A DNA stretch of 64,000 bases, from NCBI GenBank assembly GCA_031761405.1, contig JASEVX010000003.1:64532927-64596926 (forward strand), in the 5' to 3' direction. The notes below the pieces were generated by a model. The model ran no database searches, was not told the origin of the DNA, and saw nothing but the letters and a program-made list of their open reading frames with translations. Within the stretch, counting starts at the first letter, position 1. Every line of letters begins with the position of its first letter. The position numbers were made by a program, and so were the translations under genes. The stretch is from Serripes groenlandicus (taxonomy: Eukaryota > Mollusca > Bivalvia > Cardiida > Cardiidae). Shown piece after piece: positions 52,444 through 62,745 of this stretch.

Positions 52444-52510
52444 CCTATGTTGTGGGTACTCAAAAGAATCGTCTCACTGAGACGATTCTTTTGAGTACCC
52501 ACAACATAGG
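52444..52510. repeat. Perfect 33-bp palindrome with 1-bp spacer
   Basis: CCTATGTTGTGGGTACTCAA, AAGAATCGTCTCA at 52444-52476 is exactly inverted at 52478-52510. It lies 168 bp after the stop of the PTB-domain gene. Single-arm relatives occur at about 31088, 58763 and 58955. Confidence 0.95.
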
Positions 52511-52677
52511 ATTTTGTTGAGTTATAAGAGAAATATTGTGAGGAAAAGACCTGTCTAGTCACCCCCTCTTATCTAGTCCACTGGAGATAGACACGGCCCG
52601 TTCATGTTACCATACACTTAAACGTGAATTGCAACGTGAATTGCAACGTATTATTATATAATAATAAAAACACAGTC

Positions 52678-54818
52678 TCAAGGGAGATAACCGAGGGACT
52701 GTTCAAAGTCCACGTCTCTTGGACCAATATTCCCAGTCTGTAAATTCGAAAACATGTCAGCTATCTCAGCGTCTTTGATCCCATTTTGACCACGCCCACT
52801 ATATTCCGATTCGTAACTGTCGCCGTCGCCGTAAAAGTTATTCGAAGATCTTGTTCCAGTGTTGTCTTTCTCTTCATTCAAGAATTTCTCCTTTTCTTCC
52901 TCAAACGACCATGGTTTGGTTGTTGGCGGTTTGGTTGTTGGCGGTTTGTTTTGTTGATAATCTTGTTCATAATTGTACCTGTTCCCGTCACTTTTAACTC
53001 GACTTCCGCTGTTCCGTTTGACGTCACTTCCGCGAGTTTCGACCTCGCTATTGTCCGAATAAAACCGATCTTTTTTAAATTTATCATTATTGTTATTGAA
53101 AGGACCACTCCCAAGCGGGTTGTTATCGTATGGATCTTCGTCATCCTGATGTTCATTCCTCGATTCGATATTATACTTTGGCGCAACGTCTTCGTGTTGT
53201 TCTTTATTTTGTTCCGGTTTAGGAGTCACGTGTTTTAGTTGATTTTTGGCATTTAGAATTGGCAAACTCGGAAGGACACGAATCCCCGCATGACGGTGTG
53301 GCGGTACCTTAGCAACTGGTTTACTTTTCTGTTCAGCTTCCATACGACTTTCTAAATTCGACGCGGAGTAAACCTCATCTTCTGGTGACCTTGACCTCGG
53401 TGACCTTGGCGATCGTTGTGACCTTGGGGACGAAAGTCCTCTAGGCGGCGACCTATCTCTCGGAGTAACCATTCTAGGATCTACCGCGTGTTTTTGCGAT
53501 CTGCTATATACCGGTTCATTGGTACGATTACCGCTTCCTCCACGTGACGGCCAATCCGGTCCCCGTTCAGTTTGCGGAGATTTATCGTAACGTCTATAGT
53601 CACCACTATTACGGAGAAAATCACGATTATGGTCGTCAGCGCGAGGGGAGAGTCCTCCCCTATCACTACCTCTTGGCGATAAGCCCCCTCTGTCCCCACC
53701 TGACCACCTTTGATCCCGATCGCCCCCGGATGATTGACGCTCGTGGCTGGGCACATTGTCAAATTCATATTCCCGTCCCAGTGTATCTCTCTCAACGTAT
53801 GTACCGTTTGATCCCCGAAGTTCCATGGGTCGCATCATAACTGGTTCGTCCCTCAGTCCCGTCAGCGGGTATTTATTACCCTCGTCCCCTCTAAATCTGT
53901 CGTTCCCAGCCCTTTCAAAATCTCGGGGATTACCGGACGATCGTTCCTTGTCAAAACTTCTGTCACTGTCAAAACTGTGATTAGTTGGGAAACGGTTATC
54001 GTTTTCTTGTTCATTGCGTCTAAAATGATCTTGTCGTAATTCCAATCTCTCACCCCTGTATATTTCATAATCTTCGCTGGAGTTCCGCTTACCTCCCCTC
54101 TCATCTCGCTGATCTCTCGGATCTCTCGGGAAATTACGTGGTATTACATCCGGGTTAGGATAGCCATTATTATCTCTACGTAAATGGGGTGGCTGACCGC
54201 CATATCCGTAATTGTTCATGTCACGATTGGAGGGATGTTCTTGAAATCGGTGAACCATGTCTGCCATTCGTAACGCGTCTTCGATAACCGGAACCACTAA
54301 CATGTGACAGTCAACGGCTTTAACACCCGTTGGTCTGCGCATGACGCATGCAAGCATGGGCGGATGCGAAATTTTTGTCAAATGATTTAACTTTTTATCG
54401 ATCTGCATGAACAGTTTATCTTGGCTTGCGTTCGAATTACGATCGTCCTCGATTGGCACAAACGCTCCGTAGTATTTCTTATCCTTTTGTTTCCTAGTTA
54501 CAAAATGCACAGGTTCGATAAAATGAACAGACGGTAACTCATAAAAATCCTCAACACCTTGGTCGTTCTTCGACCCAGGAAAAATCATGAGTATTCCGGA
54601 TGGGTTAATTCGAACGATTACTTCCGGTCCAAGCCTGTTTTCGGCGGACTTCCGGAAGGAGAAATATTTCTCCCTGAGCGGTTTTTGTATCACTCCCAGG
54701 CCCGTTGTCCCCTTGGTGAGCATAGAACTGCCAAGATAGTGCGCTATGAATTCGGCCTCCATTTCCGTCTGATATAGTTGTTGGACTCGGCCCCTGGTAT
54801 CCTCGTCCCGGTCAAAGT
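52678..54818 (-). CDS. PTB/PID-domain protein, long terminal exon
   Basis: The frame from M at 54762 gives 694 residues. It stays open another 18 codons upstream to a good acceptor (TTTCTTTATTTTCAG), so this is probably the last exon (phase 1 entry) of a longer gene. Upstream exons were not found. The first about 180 residues look like a phosphotyrosine-binding (PTB/PID) domain: a strand with FIAHYLGSSMLTKGTTGLGVI, a core strand VIVRINPSGILMIF, and a final strand plus helix VDCHMLVVP..ALRMADMVHRFQEH. The rest is low-complexity and probably disordered: Arg/Asp/Asn-rich, with GLSPRGSDRGGLSPR and SPRSQRSPRSPRSRSPE near 430-460, and a Pro/Thr block KPPTTKPPTTKP. PTB domains bind NPxY-type peptides in adaptor proteins, so a cytoplasmic scaffold role is inferred. 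The ortholog was not recognised. Confidence 0.85.
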
Positions 54819-54868
54819 CTGAAAATAAAGAAATCGAGTTTAGTTAGAATAGTTTGAGAAATGTAGTT

Positions 54869-55132
54869 TTAACCCTTTCCCACATACGACAATTCTGCAG
54901 CAGACGACTTTGAACGTATTTTGTCAAAACATAGAAAATCTCCATAACTGAATGGATAACCTATGACAAAAAGTGGAAAACATTGTGGCAAAAGGAGAAA
55001 TTGCACGTTTTGTGCAATTTCTTCTTTTGTCACTATGTTTTCAAAAAGCCGTCTGCCGTAGACGGGCGTCAGAAAGCGTCTATACAGCTGTCTGCTATAG
55101 AGGCGTCAAAATGCGTCTGTATGAGAGAAAGG
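54869..55132 (+). mobile_element. MITE-A with duplicated right end
   Basis: TTAACCCTTTCCCACATACG and hairpin GAAATTGCACGTTTTGTGCAATTTC. The right end is present twice: GTAGACGGGCGTCAGAAAGC and then ATAGAGGCGTCAAAATGCGT..GAGAGAAAGGG. It lies about 50 bp upstream of the PTB exon acceptor. Confidence 0.85.
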
Positions 55133-55909
55133 GATGATTAATTTAAGTAATGCTGGTCAGCTTCAACGTAAACTAAAGACTTCTGTTTTTAAATATACTG
55201 TTTCGAAACCTCTGCAACAGACCACTTACGGAAACAGTATTGTTACAAAATCACTTCATTATATTGAACATTCCATTATTTTTCCATGATTGTTTCATCT
55301 TATCAAATAGTACACACTCTACGCTTCACATATTGCTAATGTGCAATTTATATTGGGGTTCCCATTTGTTTCGTTTATAGCAGATGATTCTAAGAGTTCG
55401 TCGACTGAAAATGCGTAAATATCTGTCTTAGTTAATCAACCCATGATATATGCATGTGTTGATCTGTATCAATGTTATTTAACATAGTGTATCGGTTAAC
55501 AGATTGTCTGCTGCAAATGAATCCAAAGTCATCTATATCTGTAAAAGGTTTCATTCAAAATAAAGAAAAACTCAATATACATGTACATGTTGTCAAAAGT
55601 AATCAAATTAATGTGATCGAAAATTAAACATATCTTCTAATTATCATAACCATATGTCAACTCTTGTACACATAATGAATTGTATATATGTTGTATAATG
55701 GGGCAGTGGCCTCTATACTTGAATAAATACTTGATACTAAAACTCAACAATGTAAAACATGGATTTGTCAAATGTTTGAAAAGATAAAGTAAACATGCAC
55801 TTCTTATGTGTACTACAGAGCAGCGAAAGGTAAAAACGTCTGGTACAAGCAGTCAATACATATATATCTCATAGCAAACAATGACTGCTTGTTTAACGTC
55901 CATAAAAAT
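55133..55909. other. Unassigned AT-rich sequence
   Basis: No exon was recognised on the minus strand, where upstream PTB-gene exons might lie. Confidence 0.35.
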
Positions 55910-56110
55910 GTATTGATAAACAAGAGACCGCGTACGGCACAGACGCTCGACTGATAGGGAGAAAACAGAAGAAAAAAAAAATGAGCTAATCAAAAAAACT
56001 TAACCGGACGACCACGCCGCCGCCACCGCCGACGCCGACGACCACGCCGCCGCCACCGCCGACGCCGACGACGACGCCAGGGTCATGACAATAGCTCTCG
56101 TTTTTTTTTC
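55910..56110. repeat. Dispersed repeat with GCC/GAC tandem core
   Basis: AAACAAGAGACCGCGTACGG, then a duplicated CGACGACCACGCCGCCGCCA block (about 56005-56085), then ATGACAATAGCTCTCGTTTT. Confidence 0.75.
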
Positions 56111-56149
56111 AAAAGTCGAGCTAAAAAGGACAATACATAAATGAAGTGG

Positions 56150-56378
56150 GTTTACCCTTCCCCACATACCGACGCTTTTTCTGACGCCTCTGCAGCAGCC
56201 GACTTTGGAAACGCACCCACACTCAGTTTGAAAATTAGAATATGTATTGAATAAGGGTGAAAACATTGTGGCCAAATGGAGAAAATGCTCATTATGAGCA
56301 TTTTCTTCATTTGCCACAATGTTTTCAAAAGTCGTTTGCTGTCGTGACATCAAAAAACGTCTGTATGATAATGTGGTA
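56150..56378 (+). mobile_element. MITE-A with altered hairpin
   Basis: GTTTACCCTTCCCCACATAC starts it. Hairpin GAAAATGCTCATTATGAGCATTTTC has a matched change in both arms compared with the family. Confidence 0.8.
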
Positions 56379-56563
56379 AAAAGGTATAAGGTATAAGTTA
56401 TAAGACGACAACATCATCGTGTCTGCGGTCAGAAATAACTAATTGCAGAACATTGATTCCGTCTGTGTGCTTATCCCTTGTGTGACAGCTAAACAAACGA
56501 TCGGTTAAGAATTGACAGCTACCTCTTTAACCCTTTCCTACACATCTGTAGCTGTCTTTGGAT

Positions 56564-56700
56564 TTTACGCCTTTTTCAACATTAATTCAGTTATAGTACG
56601 GCGACAGTTCACTTATTCGTGATCCCTGCGTTGACACACCAGTACAAGGCCAGGAAATGTGCCTTCCTACAAGGGCACTACATAGCGACGCGACTCGTGA
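56564..56700 (-). mobile_element. SINE-3 3' fragment
   Basis: GATTTTACGCCTTTTTCAAC, ACGGCGACAGTTCACTTATT and CGTGATCCCTGCG; head incomplete. Confidence 0.65.
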
Positions 56701-56716
56701 CGCATCTAATAGCAGG

Positions 56717-56905
56717 GGACATTTGAAAACATTGTGGCAAAATGAGAAACCGCTTATGATGTTCAATTCCCCCCTGTTGACACAATGTTTAATAGCAACT
56801 GTATTAAAAAAGCATACCTTTTATTTAATGGAAAGTTTCCATATTATTTTACGATATATATTCGAAGCCCTAATGCAGATGTGTTTGTATGTGGGAAATG
56901 TTTAA
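56717..56905 (-). mobile_element. MITE-A, left end lost
   Basis: ACATTTGAAAACATTGTGGC to TTTGTATGTGGGAAATGTTTAA. Confidence 0.65.
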
Positions 56906-56982
56906 CCGCGTTGTACGTAACGGCAATAAACGACATGGGAAGAATACTCGAATCTATATCAACGTTTGTAACAAAAGATCAA

Positions 56983-57196
56983 TTAACACTTTCCCACATA
57001 TAGACACTTTCTTGCGCCTTTACAGCAGACGACTTTTGAAAAAAATTGTAGCAAACAGAGAAATTGCTCAAGATGAGCAATTTCTCTGTTTGCCACAATA
57101 TTTTCAACTCTATTAAATAATTAAACTCTCATTTATGGAGATTTTTCACACTTCTTGTCGTCTGCTGCTGATTTGTTGTATGTGGGAAAGGATTAA
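56983..57196 (-). mobile_element. MITE-A copy, complete
   Basis: TTAACACTTTCCCACATATAGACA to GTATGTGGGAAAGGATTAA, with hairpin GAGAAATTGCTCAAGATGAG, CAATTTCTC. Confidence 0.9.
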
Positions 57197-57317
57197 GGCT
57201 TTTTATACAAGCGAGACTTCATTTTTATTTATCTAAGTAATTGTATTGTAGTGTTATTGTGATTTAGCGTCGAATTCAATTTCATTTTTATTTTCTTGAC
57301 GATATTTTTCAAAGGAC

Positions 57318-57549
57318 TTAACCCTTTCCCCCATATAGACGCTTTTCGACGCCTCTGCAGCAGACAGCTTTTTGAAAACATAGTGAAAAAAGAAGAAATT
57401 GTTCAAAAACGAGCAATTTCTCCTTTTGCCACAATGTTTTCCACTTTTAGTCATAGGTTATCAATTCAATTATAGAGATTTTCTCATCTTTGAAAAAATA
57501 TGCTTCAAAGTCGTCTGCTGCAGAATTGTTGTATGAGGGAAAGGGTTAA
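57318..57549 (-). mobile_element. MITE-A copy, complete
   Basis: TTAACCCTTTCCCCCATATAGACG to GTATGAGGGAAAGGGTTAA, with hairpin GAAATTGTTCAAAAACGAGC. Confidence 0.9.
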
Positions 57550-57786
57550 ACAATATCATATCTTGTATAAATGTGTTATCTCTTGTTGCGATTGCAAATA
57601 ATTATTTGATCATGTGACAAAGACAGCGGTGAGAAAAAACACTTCCTCAATAGTAAAGAATTTTGTTGAAAAATATAATGCAACTATTTATTAAGTAATA
57701 ACATAGTTACAACGGTAATGATTTAATTTGTGTTCAAAACAAATAATATTTTCAATTCTACAAAAGAATGTTTCACAGACGACTGG

Positions 57787-57994
57787 TTTTTCAGCGCCAA
57801 AGGCAATATTGAGCTGTTTGCAAACAATACAGATTCAGGTGAGTCAGCTCGTAACGAGCTGTCTCACCTGAAATCTGCATTGTTTGGCTGTGAGTTATAA
57901 AGATATTCCAAAAATCTTATAAGATGAAAATAGAGTCGTCCGAGTTTGAACATGGAAGAGTCTACTTTAAACAATTCGGCGCCGAAAGAGTTAA
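57787..57994 (-). mobile_element. MITE-B copy
   Basis: TTTTTCAGCGCCAAAGGCAA to TCGGCGCCGAAAGAGTTAA, with core CAGCTCGTAACGAGCTG. Confidence 0.9.
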
Positions 57995-57998
57995 GGCT

Positions 57999-58197
57999 TT
58001 AAGTCCTTCCCTCATTAGCATACGCGTTATTGTGACCTTTAAAAATATTTTATGAAAAACATCAACTGCTCATCATTAAAAAATTCTCCTTTTGTCAGAA
58101 TGTGTTCACCTTTTTCCAAAACGTATATGTACTGTTATAGAGATATTCCATATATTTGCATAGATATTTTCAAAGTCGTCTGCTGCATTTTTGCTGT
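57999..58197 (-). mobile_element. MITE-A, degenerate
   Basis: TTAAGTCCTTCCCTCATTAG, ACTGCTCATCATTAAAAAAT and TTTCAAAGTCGTCTGCTGCA; the right end is lost. Confidence 0.65.
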
Positions 58198-58418
58198 TAT
58201 CTTATAGTAATCACGCTCGATGTCTGCTTCCTGGAGGCTTAACCAGTTCTCGCGCCGTGTGCGTGCAAAAATCCTAAAGGCAGAACCCGCTCAGTCATCA
58301 CGGAATTCGAACTCGGGACCTTGTGTGCGAGGCCGACACTCTGACACTGCACGCCTGTCTTCCACAGGTTCGTGTGCAAACAATTATATGAACACATTTG
58401 CTAAGGCATCGGGACATA
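58198..58418. other. Unassigned sequence with a B-box-like motif
   Basis: GGTCCCGAGTTCGAATTCC on the minus strand near 58301-58319 may be a decayed SINE head. Confidence 0.35.
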
Positions 58419-58685
58419 TAATATATAGTTAAACGTTTAATTGTTTCAATATTAAAACATAAAGTTTCTGTCATTGTCAAATAACGGGATTTCTTGCCTT
58501 GATGCAAATGCTTATTTGTACTTTTGGTTGTACGTATTGTAGAGTTGTCCGACCAGCATAATATATAGTTAAATGTTTAATTGTATCTATATCAAAATAT
58601 AATTTTCTGTCCTGGTCCAAATAGGGACGTTTCTAACCTTATTGCGAATGCTTATTTGTACTTGTTGTTGCATTGTAGAGTTATA
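58419..58685. repeat. Tandem duplication of about 135 bp
   Basis: Two units share ATAATATATAGTTAAACGTT, TTTCTGTCATTGTC and GCAAATGCTTATTTGTACTT. Confidence 0.85.
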
Positions 58686-58715
58686 ATGAATACCGCAGAT
58701 GTCCAGATAAATAGA

Positions 58716-59030
58716 AGTATACAGCTCTTTTCCCCGCAATATTCCTCGTATCATCCAACTAAACCCTATGATTTGGGTACTTAAAAGAATCATCCAATTA
58801 CATAAGAGTAAGAGGGTCAAATTAGGTTGTCAGGTGATGCAAAACGCGCAATATATTGAAAATATACATTAACTGTCATTGTCCAATGTCCAGTTTAGGA
58901 GAGCTATTTCCCCAACAATATCTTTTTTATCATCAAACTAAACGGTATGGTGTGGTATTGAGACGATTCTTTTGAGTACCCACACCATAGGGTAAGAGGG
59001 TCAAATAAGGTTGTCAGAACATGCAAAACG
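58716..59030. repeat. Two related units with palindrome arms
   Basis: Each unit has an AGCTCTTTTCCCCGCAATAT-like start, a CTATG..GGTACT or GAGTACCCACACCATAG arm, and GTAAGAGGGTCAAATTAGGTTGTCAG. The arms are relatives of the palindrome at 52444. Confidence 0.75.
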
Positions 59031-59253
59031 ACGTTTATCAAGACATCTGAATACTCTAGTTTCAATTAATTCATAACAGGCTTAACTCTATGCTGTGACA
59101 AGAACTAGTTACATCTATTAGGTATTAAGTCATCGGATTGTGTAAACCCACCCGAATATTGGCCAGTCACCTACTTTCTGAATGAGTTCGTGAAATAGTA
59201 TATCACACATCCGGCGTTTTCTTTAAACACGTTATTTTCGGAAAATGATTACA

Positions 59254-59467
59254 TTAACTCTTTCAGCGCCGAATTGTTTAAAGTAGATTCTTCCATGTTC
59301 AAAACCGGCCGATTCTATTTTTCATGTAATAAGAATTTTTGAATATTTCGATAACTAAAAGGCAAACAATGCCGATTTCAGGTGAGACAGCTCGTTACGA
59401 GCTGACTCACCTGAATCTGTATTGTTTGCAAAAACCTCAATATTGCCTTTGGCGCTGAAAGAGTTAA
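59254..59467 (+). mobile_element. MITE-B copy, complete
   Basis: TTAACTCTTTCAGCGCCGAA to GGCGCTGAAAGAGTTAA, with core CAGCTCGTTACGAGCTG. Confidence 0.9.
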
Positions 59468-59476
59468 ATGGCGGGC

Positions 59477-59654
59477 TTAACCCTTTCACACATGAATACA
59501 ACAAAATCAACAGCAGACGACTTTGAAAATATATTATCAAAAATTTGAAAACTCCCTGTAAATGAAAGCACCAATTTCTCCTATTCACACACTGTTTCAA
59601 AAAGTCGCCTGGTGCAGAGGCGCCCAAATGGGTGTACCCGTGGGAAATGGTAAA
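59477..59654 (+). mobile_element. MITE-A, hairpin lost
   Basis: TTAACCCTTTCACACATGAA to GGTGTACCCGTGGGAAATGG. Confidence 0.75.
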
Positions 59655-59739
59655 ACTTACTTCGACTATTACCACAGGGAACACAACACTTCATTTGTCA
59701 AACTTGAACACGATGCTCACACAACAACAAACAAACCGT

Positions 59740-59975
59740 GTACCATGAAACGGGATCAATGTTGTCTCTAATGTCCTTTCTACTTTGGTCTCATAAGTCC
59801 ATGCGTATTGGGTGAACAAAGGAGTACACACAAACTATATTGTCCCAGACGGGTTTAACCGCGTTCCATAGAACGGAATATTTCCTTACTACTTTGATCT
59901 CATTGGTCCATGCGTATTTGTTGAGCGGAAGAGTGAGTACACACAAACTATCTTGTCACAAACGGACAATGAAAC
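59740..59975. repeat. Tandem duplication of about 115 bp
   Basis: Two units share TTTGGTCTCATAAGTCCATG, CGTATTGGGTGAAC and GTACACACAAACTATATTGTC. Confidence 0.8.
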
Positions 59976-60494
59976 ATCAAAACGTGGTTTTAATGTCACG
60001 GTTTAAAAATAGTATATCCAATCTGGCGCATAGACAACATGAACTTTAAACTGAAACCTATGCGGAAATCACGATTGTATTTATTCCTCTGTCGTTGGAA
60101 TGTACGTTTAAGAAAGAAAAGCCACACAACATCAAAGAGTACTACTGTACTATATTTACAAGTAGTTCTCATATAAAACAAAACCACTAAAAACTCTGTG
60201 TTGAATAGTGTGTAATATACATCATGGAGACACCGTCTCCTGTTTCCCCACCTGGTCACGTGATTTCACAATACACGCAATCGGATATCGTTAAATGTTA
60301 TATGATGGGGAAAAATATTGCAATAAAGCACCATACAAAGTTACAAACCCTTTGGTTTTGTTGAATAACAAAGGACTGGGTCTAAATACTAAATCACGTT
60401 TCTGAAGTGTGTAGATAGTCAATTACTTTACTCTAAACATATTCTATTGCCGAAATTCACGTTTAATATATTTAACAAACATAAATAATATTTG
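59976..60494. other. Unassigned AT-rich sequence
   Basis: No gene or repeat recognised. Confidence 0.3.
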
Positions 60495-60690
60495 TTAACC
60501 CTTTCCCTCATATAGACGATTTCTGTCGCCTCTGTAGCAGACGGCTTTTTGAAAACATATTGACAAAAGAAGAAATTGCACAAAACGTGCAATTTCTCCT
60601 TTTGCCACAATGTTTTCCACTTTTTGTCATAGGTTACCCATTCAATTATGGAGATTTTCTATTTTTTGACAAAATATGTTCAAAGTCGTT
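60495..60690 (-). mobile_element. MITE-A, right end lost
   Basis: TTAACCCTTTCCCTCATATAGACG, with hairpin GAAATTGCACAAAACGTGCAATTTC, ending at CAAAGTCGT before a TTAA. Confidence 0.85.
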
Positions 60691-60798
60691 TTAACAGGCA
60701 AAAGGAGCCTGGTCATACATTCTTACAACTTAGATACGGCCCATCCCATCGGTTTTACTATTCAACAAACAGTATGTCTCCTTCAGTTTAACTAACAA

Positions 60799-60985
60799 AT
60801 GAGCCGTCCCGCGATAAAACCAACATTGTGGACTCTGCGTAAAGTATCGACCCGGATCAGCCTAAGCATGCCGCGCAGGCTTACCCGCATAGACACTATT
60901 CGCCTCCTGTAATCATTACTCTATACCTATATTTCCCTGAGACGGAGTGTGTCTGCCCGGATCAGCCTTGCGTGTTATAGTCTGT
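60799..60985 (-). mobile_element. MITE-C, one end lost
   Basis: ATGAGCCGTCCCGCGATAAA, ACCAACATTGTGGACTCTGC and ATTCGCCTCCTGTAATCATT; orientation is reversed relative to 16003. Confidence 0.8.
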
Positions 60986-61076
60986 TGAAACCAGTTCTTG
61001 TTATTTAAGTGCACCAACATTGTCCTAACACACGGTCGACAACTAGCCAAATCCAACAATCAAATTACAATAGTTT

Positions 61077-61272
61077 AACTCTTTCGCTGTCAAGGGCAAT
61101 TAAAGGCAAACAATGCAGATGCAGGTGAGTCAGCTAATAACAAGCAAGCTGCCTCTCCTGAAATCTGTATTGTTTGCATTAAATTTTACCAAATTTCCTG
61201 TCGGACGAAAACTGGAGTGCTTCAAATTTCAACATGAAAGAGGCGACTTTGCGAAATTCTGTAGTTAAATGT
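61077..61272 (-). mobile_element. MITE-B, degenerate
   Basis: TTAACTCTTTCGCTGTCAAG starts it. GCAAACAATGCAGATGCAGG and a decayed core follow, then AAATTCTGTAGTTAAATG. Confidence 0.7.
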
Positions 61273-61513
61273 GATTAACAAGCGCGCTCGCATATGCTCG
61301 CCAAATGGCATTAATGCCGAGCGCGAGGGTAAACAACGTCACCAAACAACAACAACAACAACAACATCTCGCGCGAGTACTCGGTGTGACAGTACAATCT
61401 GAATACAACTAGGTACTTTTTAGATATACCATGTTGTACCGGCTTCATCATCTTTCCGTCTAGTGTGGAATACACTTTAAAACACAGCCGATAGTTCATA
61501 GGCGAATTGAATG

Positions 61514-61700
61514 ATTGGTGTTGATCGCTGTTTTCAAAAGTGTTTCCGTTAAATCACTGAGTACTGTTCATTTACTAATGCAGTTCCGAGACTTTTCCCG
61601 CATTCCAAACAACATTAACCCCGCGAAATTGGCTTGCTTTCCATTTATACTGTTTAGTTAAGCGAATCGGTTGAATACAAATGACGCAGACGAATCTCTC
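61514..61700 (-). mobile_element. SINE 3' fragment, degenerate
   Basis: GGTGTTGATCGCTGTTTTCA and GTTAAATCACTGAGTACTGT loosely match the shared SINE tail. Confidence 0.45.
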
Positions 61701-61872
61701 ATTTAAGTGAGTTTTAATTGAGATAATGCACTTCGATTACATTCCGACTATCTTTCAAAAAGGGCGTAACTTATCGTTGGTGCAATCTGGAGGTAAATCG
61801 GTTTGCGTTCAAGTGTGACTAAATAGTGAAACGCATTCCTGTGTTATCTGTTGGTCTGAGAGTCGAGTTACA

Positions 61873-62101
61873 ACAACCCTTTCCCACTGACAACAAATCT
61901 GCAGCAGGCGACTCTGAAAAAGATCTAGGCAGCACTTACTGAAAATCTCAATAAATGAAAGTATAATTGTAGAACAGAGTTGAAAGATTCGTGGCAAAAG
62001 TAGAAATTTCTCATCATTAGTAATTTCTTGTTTTGCCAAAATGTTTTCATTAGTAGCTTGCTGCAAAGGCGTCAACATGCGTCTATAGATGAGAGGGGGT
62101 A
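61873..62101 (+). mobile_element. MITE-A copy
   Basis: CAACCCTTTCCCACTGACAA, GTCAACATGCGTCTATAGAT and GAGAGGGGGTACAA; the hairpin region is TAGAAATTTCTCATCATTAG. Confidence 0.8.
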
Positions 62102-62249
62102 CAATGATAGGTAGGAGACAACATGTTGAGTACTTAGTTAGCCGATACTGATTTTGTTCATCGATCTTTATCATTCCTTATTGTAATTCCAGATGACGGT
62201 ATTGAATACCAAATGGTATTTTCCTCATAGGGATTGAAGTCGTTTGTTT

Positions 62250-62510
62250 GTGTTAATGGCTATTTTCAACGTTTCATTACGGCTGTGTGGCACACGCTCC
62301 ACATATTCATTATTTCAATATTTCAATATTTGTTCAGTTATATCACGGCATTCCCCGTGTGTTACCAGTACTACTGGTCCAATTATCCAGGACATCAGCG
62401 ATTCAGTCGGTAGTGCTAACCACACAACTGTGAGCACAAGGGAAGGGGAGCCATCACTACCATTTTTAAAACTTTTGGTATGACCCAGCCTGGGATCGCA
62501 CCCGCTACTA
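62250..62510 (-). mobile_element. SINE-1 copy, with local duplication near the tail
   Basis: TTCAGTTATATCACGGCATT, GTTACCAGTACTACTGGTCC, and B-box region GGTGCGATCCC on the minus strand. The first head bases are lost and ATTTCAATATTT is repeated near 62313. Confidence 0.75.
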
Positions 62511-62569
62511 ACGGCTACATATTCCAATCAATTACCGATAACCGTGTCTTATTTGTTGACGTAACTACA

Positions 62570-62745
62570 GCAGGCGACTTTTAAAAACATCGTGCCACCA
62601 GGAGAAATTACTCATAACGAGCTACTTCTATTTTTGGTACGGTCTTTTCAACTGTATTTACTAGTTATCTCTTTTTAGAGATATTCCCTATGTTGTCCTA
62701 GATGTTTTCAAAGTCGTCTGCTGGAGATTTGTAGTACTTGGGGAA
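62570..62745 (-). mobile_element. MITE-A fragment running into the minisatellite
   Basis: GCAGGCGACTTTTAAAAACA, GAAATTACTCATAACGAGCT and TTTTCAAAGTCGTCTGCTGG. Its end overlaps the start of the array. Confidence 0.7.

Noticed and set aside
52786..53238. 150-residue plus-strand ORF opposite the PTB exon
   Set aside because: Antisense shadow; the minus frame continues for 694 codons with a domain and a splice acceptor.
59562..59771. 69-residue ORF
   Set aside because: Starts in MITE-A sequence and runs into a local tandem duplication.
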